From Candidimonas sp. (GTDB lineage: Bacteria > Pseudomonadota > Gammaproteobacteria > Burkholderiales > Burkholderiaceae_B), in NCBI GenBank assembly GCA_004297945.1, contig SCRC01000094.1, positions 1 through 61,988 on the forward strand: a stretch of 61,988 bases of DNA, in the 5' to 3' direction. Position numbers and translations under genes: made by a program. Shown one piece after another: positions 56,782 to 61,988 of the stretch (its first letter is position 1; each line of letters starts with the position of its first letter). The notes under the pieces were generated by a model. It made no database searches. It had not been told where the DNA came from and was given only the letters and a program-made list of their open reading frames with translations.

Positions 56782-57735
56782 ATGCTGGAAATACGACATC
56801 TGGAAACCCTGAGCGCCATACGCGAAGCCGGCAGCCTGCAAGAAGCGGCGGAACGGTTGCATGTGACGCAGTCGGCGCTATCGCATCAGTTGCGTGATCT
56901 CGAGGTCCGTCTAAAAACCTCCTTGCTGAATCGCCGCACCCGCCCCGCCCGACTGACCACCGCGGCCTTGCGCATACTAGCGTTGGCCGACGAGGTGCTG
57001 CCACAAATCAAGGCCACCGAACGGGAATTGCAGCGTCTGGCTGCCGGGCGCACGGGGCGCCTGCACCTGGCAATTGATTGCCACTCGTGTTTTCAGTGGC
57101 TGATGCCGGCGCTGGATGCGTTCAGACAAAACTGGTCGGATGTGGCCTTGGACTTGTCGGCCGCGTTTTCGTTTGCCCCCCTGCCGGCGTTGGTACGGGG
57201 TGATCTGGATGTAGTGATCACCTCTGACCCGCAACCCATGGACGTGATCCAGTACCTGCCGCTTTTTAGCTACGAGCTGGTGCTGGCGGTCGCCGCCAAC
57301 AACCCTCTGGCCCAGTACAAGTATATAGAACCTCAGCAACTGGCCGATCAGGTGTTAATTACCTATCCAGTCGACAAACAAAGGCTGGACATCTTTACTA
57401 CCTTCCTCGATCCGGCCGGGGTTGAACCGGCGGCGCTGCGCAAGGCCGAGCTGACGCCGATCATTGTGCAATTGGTTGCCAGCCAGCGGGGCGTGGCGGC
57501 CCTACCCAATTGGGCCTTAACCGAATATATAAACCAGGACTGGCTGCGTATCTGCCATCTGGGCGCGCAGGGAGTCTGGCGCACGCTGTACGCCGCCGTG
57601 CGCACCGAAGATGCCGAGGCCACCTATCTGCATGCTTTCGTGACTCAGGCGCGCGAGACCTGTTTTCGCACACTAAGCGGCATCAAGGCTGCGCCTGGAA
57701 TCCATTCACAACAAATCTTCATGGACAAAAGGTAA
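56782..57735 (+). CDS. metR: LysR family regulator of methionine synthesis
   Basis: A 317-residue LysR protein with the MetR-like N-terminus MLEIRHLETLSAIREAGSL and ERLHVTQSALSHQLRDLE; the effector domain contains IDCHSCFQWLMPALDAFR, characteristic of MetR. It is divergent from metE, which it presumably activates in response to homocysteine. Confidence 0.92.
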   Translation: MLEIRHLETLSAIREAGSLQEAAERLHVTQSALSHQLRDLEVRLKTSLLNRRTRPARLTTAALRILALADEVLPQIKATERELQRLAAGRTGRLHLAIDCHSCFQWLMPALDAFRQNWSDVALDLSAAFSFAPLPALVRGDLDVVITSDPQPMDVIQYLPLFSYELVLAVAANNPLAQYKYIEPQQLADQVLITYPVDKQRLDIFTTFLDPAGVEPAALRKAELTPIIVQLVASQRGVAALPNWALTEYINQDWLRICHLGAQGVWRTLYAAVRTEDAEATYLHAFVTQARETCFRTLSGIKAAPGIHSQQIFMDKR

Positions 57736-57791
57736 GACATCGAGGCCGAAGGGTCGGCTTGCTTGTCGGCATCGCGTCTGGTCAACGCCAG

Positions 57792-57860
57792 GACGCCGCC
57801 GCCACCCACTACCAAGACGCTTTTCCCCTGCACATCGCAAAATATTGGAAATAGCCGCAT
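57792..57860 (-). pseudogene. cysG: Fragment of siroheme synthase N-terminus (cysG)
   Basis: MRLFPIFCDVQGKSVLVVGG followed by GGV is the start of the precorrin-2 dehydrogenase domain of CysG; AAGGAG is preserved seven bases before the ATG. After about 23 codons similarity ends and the frame runs into the 3' end of metR. Only this scrap remains. Confidence 0.75.
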
Positions 57861-57996
57861 CGGCGCGCTCCTTGACATCGGATAGGCCGGCGTGCGTACT
57901 CAAACCGGCAGATGTTTGCGATTCAAGAAAACGTCGTTCCCGTAAGTACGATGCGCGGCGCGGGGCATGAATTTGCTTAGTAACTCTTGAATACCA

Positions 57997-58080
57997 ATGA
58001 ATGAAGAGCAGACACTGGTGAAAAAACTGAAACTCGTTATGGTCGGCAATGGAATGCAAAGTGAAATCGCGACGCGGTGA
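57997..58080 (+). pseudogene. nirB: Fragment of nitrite reductase large subunit N-terminus (nirB)
   Basis: The frame reads MNEEQTLVKKLKLVMVGNGM, then QSEIATR and a stop. KKLKLVMVGNGM is the N-terminal FAD-binding start of NirB, which normally continues AGVRTLEEL. Similarity stops exactly after GNGM, where a nasA fragment begins in another frame, indicating a large deletion. Confidence 0.72.
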
Positions 58081-58159
58081 AATCATCGTTCCAACCCGGC
58101 GAGATACCGGCCTCAAACCGGGCCAGGCTTATATTCCCATGCATTGGGGCGGTACATTC
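58049..58159 (+). pseudogene. nasA: Fragment of assimilatory nitrate reductase C-terminal domain (nasA)
   Basis: KVKSRRGEIIVPTRRDTGLK and PGQAYIPMHWGGTF match the molybdopterin-dinucleotide-binding C-terminal domain of NasA-type nitrate reductase. It follows directly on the nirB scrap and has no start of its own. Confidence 0.72.
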
Positions 58160-58187
58160 CCCTGCGCTGTTGCCGTACCCACGGCCT

Positions 58188-58375
58188 ACTGTTGCGCGTC
58201 TCAAAGGTGGCGCCCCTTTATTTTTGGGCGCGCCAGTGAGGAAATGGCGTGGCTCAACCCGCGCGGCATCGACATTGAAGGCGTCAGCGGCCTGACGATC
58301 GTATGCTGCTATACGGGCATGAGTCAGCCCGGCACGCTACAAGCCGAATTGCCGACGGCAGGCTTTGCAAAATGA
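58188..58375 (+). pseudogene. cobA: Fragments of uroporphyrinogen-III methyltransferase (cobA/cysG SUMT domain)
   Basis: One frame gives TVARLKGGAPLF, the SUMT SAM-loop region (usually RLKGGDPFIFG). A shifted frame continues FGRASEEMAWLNPRGIDIE and GVSGLTIVCCYTGM, then SQPGTLQAELPTAGFAK to a stop. An internal part between the SGLT and CCYTGM segments appears deleted. Its TGA ends one base before the recX stop. Confidence 0.7.
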
Positions 58376-58891
58376 TCAGGCCGTGGAATCGTCGTTGGGG
58401 TCGCCCAGGATCTGGCGCAGACAATTGGCGGAAAACCCGCGTGAAGCCAGAAAACGAAACTGCCTGGCATATTCTTTAACATCGCCCGGAGGCCCTGAAA
58501 ATTTTTTTTCCCAGACTTGACGCGCGCGCTGGACTTCGGTGGACTGCAGCTCAGCGCGCAACTGTTCAAGCTGTTCGTCAGCCAGGCCGTGCTGCCTGAG
58601 CTCTTGCATGATGCGCGCCGTTCCTTGAAGCGACGCCTTGCGATGCGCCAGGCCTTGCGCAAAGCGCGTATCGGACAACCATTGTTCACGCTCCAGGTCG
58701 TCGAGAATGCGCTTTAATTCGGCCGGATCATCGGCATGAGGGGCCAGCTTGCGCTCGAGTTCGATGCGCGAATGTTCGCGGCGGGAAAGAAAGCCTACCG
58801 CCCGCGCCTTAAGGCTGAGCCCGGATTTTTTCTTTCCCTGTGGCCCAGCAAGCTGCTCGAACGCATCGTCTTTATCGAAAACATCTGGCAT
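58376..58891 (-). CDS. recX: Recombination regulator RecX
   Basis: A 171-residue helical protein that binds the RecA filament and limits its growth. Motifs: LKARAVGFLSRREHSRIELE, LDDLEREQWLSDTRFAQGLA and GTARIMQELRQHGL. It follows recA by 31 bases on the same strand. Confidence 0.93.
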   Translation of the reverse strand: MPDVFDKDDAFEQLAGPQGKKKSGLSLKARAVGFLSRREHSRIELERKLAPHADDPAELKRILDDLEREQWLSDTRFAQGLAHRKASLQGTARIMQELRQHGLADEQLEQLRAELQSTEVQRARQVWEKKFSGPPGDVKEYARQFRFLASRGFSANCLRQILGDPNDDSTA

Positions 58892-58922
58892 AAGAACAAC
58901 CCAAGTGAGCGACCCGAGCCGC

Positions 58923-60002
58923 CTATTTGGCGGCTTCGGATTCGGGTTCGGCCGGCGCTAGCGCTGGCGCCACGGCACGCGCCTTGGCGACTACCCCCAA
59001 TTGTTCGCGCACCCGATCTTCGATTTCGATGGCCATTTCGGGATGCTCCTTGAGGTATTCGCGCACATTATCCTTGCCCTGGCCTATGCGTGTGCCGCTA
59101 TAGCTGAACCAGGCGCCCGCCTTGTCGATAATGTTGGCTTCGACGCCCAGATCGATGATTTCGCCTTCGCGCGAAATGCCGTTGCCATACAGGATGTCGA
59201 ATTCGGCCTGTTTGAAGGGCGACGCCACTTTGTTTTTAACTACCTTGACGCGAGTTTCGTTCCCCACAACTTCGTCGCCCCTTTTAATGGCGCCGATACG
59301 ACGGATATCGAGCCGCACCGAAGCGTAAAACTTAAGCGCATTGCCACCAGTGGTGGTTTCGGGATTGCCGAACATGACACCAATTTTCATGCGGATTTGG
59401 TTAATGAAAATAACCAGGCAATTGGTGCGCTTGATGCTGGCGGTAAGCTTGCGCAAGGCCTGGCTCATGAGACGGGCCTGCAGGCCAGGCAGCGAATCGC
59501 CCATTTCCCCTTCGATTTCGGCCTTGGGCACCAGCGCCGCCACCGAGTCGATGACGATAAGATCAACCGACGCCGACCGCACCAGCGCGTCGGTAATTTC
59601 TAGCGCCTGTTCACCCGTATCGGGTTGGGAAATAAGCAAATCGTTCAGGTTCACGCCCAGCTTGGACGCGTACTGGACGTCGAGAGCGTGCTCGGCGTCG
59701 ATAAATGCGCACGTGCCGCCAATTTTTTGCATTTCGGCCAGAACCTGCAAAGCCAATGTGGTCTTGCCTGAAGATTCAGGGCCATAGATTTCCACCACAC
59801 GGCCACGCGGCAAACCGCCTACACCCAGAGCAATATCAAGCCCGAGCGAGCCTGTGGAAACTACCTGGATGTCGTGCTCGACCTCGTTATCGCCATAGCG
59901 CATGACCGAGCCTTTGCCAAACTGCTTGTCGATTTGCGATAAGGCGGCAGCAAGTGCCTTGGCGCGCTCAGAAGCAGCGGCTTTGCTATTTTTGTCATCC
60001 AT
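58923..60002 (-). CDS. recA: Recombinase RecA
   Basis: A 359-residue DNA strand-exchange ATPase and SOS coprotease. Walker [15 protein letters not shown], Walker [11 protein letters not shown], the L1/L2 regions and [19 protein letters not shown] are all present, with an acidic Ala/Pro C-terminal tail. An SOS box lies 85 bases upstream of the ATG. Confidence 0.97.
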   Translation of the reverse strand: MDDKNSKAAASERAKALAAALSQIDKQFGKGSVMRYGDNEVEHDIQVVSTGSLGLDIALGVGGLPRGRVVEIYGPESSGKTTLALQVLAEMQKIGGTCAFIDAEHALDVQYASKLGVNLNDLLISQPDTGEQALEITDALVRSASVDLIVIDSVAALVPKAEIEGEMGDSLPGLQARLMSQALRKLTASIKRTNCLVIFINQIRMKIGVMFGNPETTTGGNALKFYASVRLDIRRIGAIKRGDEVVGNETRVKVVKNKVASPFKQAEFDILYGNGISREGEIIDLGVEANIIDKAGAWFSYSGTRIGQGKDNVREYLKEHPEMAIEIEDRVREQLGVVAKARAVAPALAPAEPESEAAK

Positions 60003-60086
60003 GTAGGAATCCTTGGCTAAAAATTAAAGACGAGCGCGATCGGCGCCCAAAATTCGTTCTGAAAGTGATTATTACATCAAATTATA

Positions 60087-60102
60087 CTGTATAAACAAAC
60101 AG
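60087..60102. promoter_or_regulatory. LexA (SOS) box of recA
   Basis: CTGTATAAACAAACAG agrees with the LexA consensus CTG-N10-CAG with AT-rich centre and stands upstream of recA. Confidence 0.85.
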
Positions 60103-60373
60103 TATACTAAAAATATTCAAGGTCAAACAGTTATTTCAACACCCATAACGCTCAGGACACAACGCATGCAAAGGCTATTTTAATCGCTTAAAACCGTCGT
60201 ACTCTTTCGCATTGACAATTCTGGCCCGCAGTATCCGCAACCAGCCTAGCCATGGGCACCCCCGCAGGGGTTTGCCTGCCAATCCGGTCACGACACACTG
60301 CTTTATTTTCAGTAAATATCGTAATGCGATATTTTTCAGGCGAACGTCAGGGTACCAGACTAGAATTTGCGCT

Positions 60374-60538
60374 ATAGAAAGGGCTTGCGAATCCGGACGG
60401 TCGAACTACTGATCCCCCTGTTCAACCGTTCCGCAAGTCGCTTTCTATCACTATGTTGCGCTCCCCGCGAGCCTTTTATGGCGCAACATTGTGTACTTGT
60501 GTATCGGCCCGGTGCCTAGGCATTCCGGGCCTTTTTTT
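60374..60538 (+). ncRNA. Candidate structured RNA ending in a terminator
   Basis: Three consecutive hairpins lie on the plus strand in the 897-base recA-rdgC gap. The first runs 60374-60448: ATAGAAAG/CTTTCTAT closing stem, CTTGCG/CGCAAG, ACGGT/ACCGT and GAAC/GTTC inner stems, loop TACTGATCCCCCT. The second pairs ATGTTGCGC (60452-60460) with GCGCAACAT (60481-60489). The third is the terminator at 60506. No coding frame explains them and no strong promoter is visible. I do not recognise 6S, SRP, tmRNA or RNase P RNA. Confidence 0.35.
60506..60538 (+). terminator. Strong rho-independent terminator
   Basis: GGCCCGG (60506-60512) pairs perfectly with CCGGGCC (60525-60531) around a 12-base loop, followed by seven T residues. 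No protein gene on the plus strand precedes it, which is the main reason to suspect an RNA gene upstream. Confidence 0.8.
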
Positions 60539-60550
60539 GCCTTGGGCTAC

Positions 60551-60780
60551 CCCAAGGCAAAAAGCACCCCCCTTGGGGCAGCGAAGCGCGCGGCGGCGAA
60601 GCGTGGGGGCCTTTTTTTGCCGCCGGGCCGCCCCAAGGCAAAAAGCACCCCCCTGGGGGGCAGCGAGGCGCGCAGCGGCGAAGCGTGGGGGCCTTTTTTT
60701 TGCCGCCGGGCCGCCCCAAGGCAAAAAGCGCCCCCCTGGGGGGCAGCGAGGCGCGCAGCGGCGAAGCGTGGGGGCCTTTT
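60551..60780. repeat. Three tandem copies of an 81-83 base GC-rich element
   Basis: Units begin CCCAAGGCAAAAAGC at 60551, 60632 and 60715. Each contains CCCCCC-x-GGGG inverted repeats, GCAGCGA(A/G)GCGCGC and GCGTGGGGGCC followed by a run of T, so each unit could also form terminator-like hairpins. The array ends about 120 bases before rdgC. Confidence 0.85.
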
Positions 60781-60899
60781 ACCTCGTCGTTCACGCCGAA
60801 AATAGGCTTACAATCGGCGGGCTCTCATGTCCGGCGGCGAACGTCTCCTCATACCCGTCTGGCGCAACATTCTTATTCTCCCTTATTCAGATTCAAACT

Positions 60900-61802
60900 A
60901 TGTGGTTTAAAAATCTTAAAGTATTCCGCCTCGCCCCCACCTGGTCATGCACGACCGACGAACTCCAGACAGCCCTCGACAAACACGCTTTCCAACCCGG
61001 CAACTCGCAAGAGATGCAAAGCCTGGGCTGGGTGCCGCCCCGTGATAACGGCAAGCTGGTGCACTCGCTCGATGGCCAGCATCTGATCAGCCTTCGGGCG
61101 GATAAAAAGCTGTTGCCCACGACCGTCATCAATCAGGTCGCGCGCGCCAAGGCGCTGGACATAGAGGAACAGCAGGGTTACAAGCCGGGCCGCAAGCAAA
61201 TGAAGGAAATCAAGGAACAGGTCATCGACGAGCTGACGCCCAAAGCATTCAGTATTTACCGCGACACCCGTGTCTGGATCGATACCCGCAACCATTGGCT
61301 GGTCGTGGATGCGGCCGCTGCTGCCAAAAGCGACGAGGTGATGGGCATGCTGACCAAAGCAATCGATCCGTTTCCGGTCAATTTGCTGCACGTTGAAATG
61401 TCACCCGCATCGGCCATGACCAGCTGGCTGGTCGGCGACCAGGCGCCCGCGGGCTTCACCATCGACCAGGATACCGAGTTGCGCTCAACCAGCGAAACCC
61501 GCGCCGCCGTTCGCTACGTGCGACAGAGCATTGACATCGACGATGTGCAAAAGCATGTGCAGGCCGGCAAACAGTGCACACGCCTCGCGCTAACCTGGGC
61601 GGATCGGGTGTCGTTCGTTTTGACCGAGGGCCTCGACATTAAGCGCGTAACGCCCCTGGACGTCTTGCGCGAAGGCCAGGGCAACGCCTCGCACAACGAC
61701 GACGAGCAGTTCGATTCGGACATGGCTTTGATGATGGGCGAGCTGACACAATTGATAAGCGCACTGGTCGAGGCGCTGGGCGGCGAGAAGAAAACATTTT
61801 AG
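60900..61802 (+). CDS. rdgC: Recombination-associated protein RdgC
   Basis: A 300-residue ring-forming DNA-binding protein that competes with RecA. The start [13 protein letters not shown] at 60900 is typical; other motifs are [40 protein letters not shown] and [20 protein letters not shown]. The frame is open upstream through the tandem repeat but that part is not family-like. Confidence 0.94.
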   Translation: MWFKNLKVFRLAPTWSCTTDELQTALDKHAFQPGNSQEMQSLGWVPPRDNGKLVHSLDGQHLISLRADKKLLPTTVINQVARAKALDIEEQQGYKPGRKQMKEIKEQVIDELTPKAFSIYRDTRVWIDTRNHWLVVDAAAAAKSDEVMGMLTKAIDPFPVNLLHVEMSPASAMTSWLVGDQAPAGFTIDQDTELRSTSETRAAVRYVRQSIDIDDVQKHVQAGKQCTRLALTWADRVSFVLTEGLDIKRVTPLDVLREGQGNASHNDDEQFDSDMALMMGELTQLISALVEALGGEKKTF

Positions 61803-61809
61803 GGGGTGT

Positions 61810-61988
61810 GGCACCCACAAGGGGTGCCTCTACAAAAACGTGGCCGCTTTTAATGTAATGGCAGCCCTTGTGGCTGCCATCGACGCAATAACCTGCACGC
61901 CGTTTGGCATACATGCCACCCACAAGGGGTGGCGCTACACTGCCGCTACATCACGCTACACTGCCGCTACATCACGCTACACTGCCGC
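61810..61988. repeat. REP cluster with tandem tail array at the window end
   Basis: Copies at 61810-61833 (tail CTCTAC), 61855-61878 (head GTAA) and 61915-61938 (variant arms GCCACCC/GGGTGGC, tail GCTAC). From 61932 to the window end a 21-22 base unit containing CGCTACACTGCCGCTACATCA is repeated in tandem, starting at the tail of the third REP. The array runs off the window. Confidence 0.85.

Noticed and set aside
60087-60102. Novel regulatory palindrome
   Set aside because: It is a standard LexA box and expected in front of recA.
60374-60448. tRNA or 6S RNA gene
   Set aside because: No cloverleaf or anticodon arm and no T-loop GTTCGA motif; size and sequence do not fit 6S RNA.
60453-60899. 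N-terminal extension of RdgC with Lys/Pro/Ala repeats
   Set aside because: The open frame is produced by the GC-rich tandem repeat and terminator; RdgC starts at MWFKNLKVF.

Overview
The window looks like chromosomal DNA of a betaproteobacterium in the Burkholderiales, most like the Alcaligenaceae (Bordetella, Pusillimonas, Achromobacter relatives). The evidence is the gene neighbourhoods leuC-leuD-leuB-asd-fimV-truA-trpF, hemC-hemD-hemX-hemY-ppa and recA-recX near sucC-sucD-terC, plus family members typical of that order (BPSS1780-type membrane protein, DUF2889, ThrB2-type homoserine kinase). The taxon is an inference from protein content, not a database match.

Layout. 1-9739: accessory amine/amide catabolism: hyuB (cut by the window edge) and hyuA, a divergent TetR regulator with a palindromic operator candidate, a LysR regulator, an M20 amidohydrolase, and a run of substrate-binding protein, FAD amine oxidase, permease and ATPase. 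9767-14400: a complete branched-chain amino acid ABC transporter (livK-G-F-H-M). 14483-24463: leucine, tryptophan (trpF only), aspartate-family and chorismate genes with fimV and truA. 24532-29373: selO, DUF2069, yihY, CBS protein, dusA. 29465-31262: a broken GAF regulator, then queE, a frameshifted queC remnant and queD. 31630-33741: thrB, a membrane protein, DUF192. 33741-42803: a compact Flp/Tad pilus operon whose ATPase carries an FHA domain. 42988-53519: kynU, a small entericidin-like lipoprotein, FAH hydrolase, ppa, hemYXDC, terC, sucDC. 53597-61802: DUF2889, metE/metR, a graveyard of nitrate-assimilation gene scraps, recX, recA with an SOS box, a possible structured RNA, a tandem repeat and rdgC.

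The most distinctive feature is a family of about 21 short palindromes with a GTAG head (REP type), scattered between genes. Three lie inside the fimV reading frame and are translated. The arms differ between copies, but both arms change together so the hairpin is kept. Two copies have grown tandem arrays on their tail side. No REP-associated transposase (RAYT) is present here. I saw no tRNA or rRNA genes, CRISPR array, integrase or complete insertion sequence. The clearest decay events are the queC frameshift and the nirB-nasA-SUMT remnant between metR and recX.
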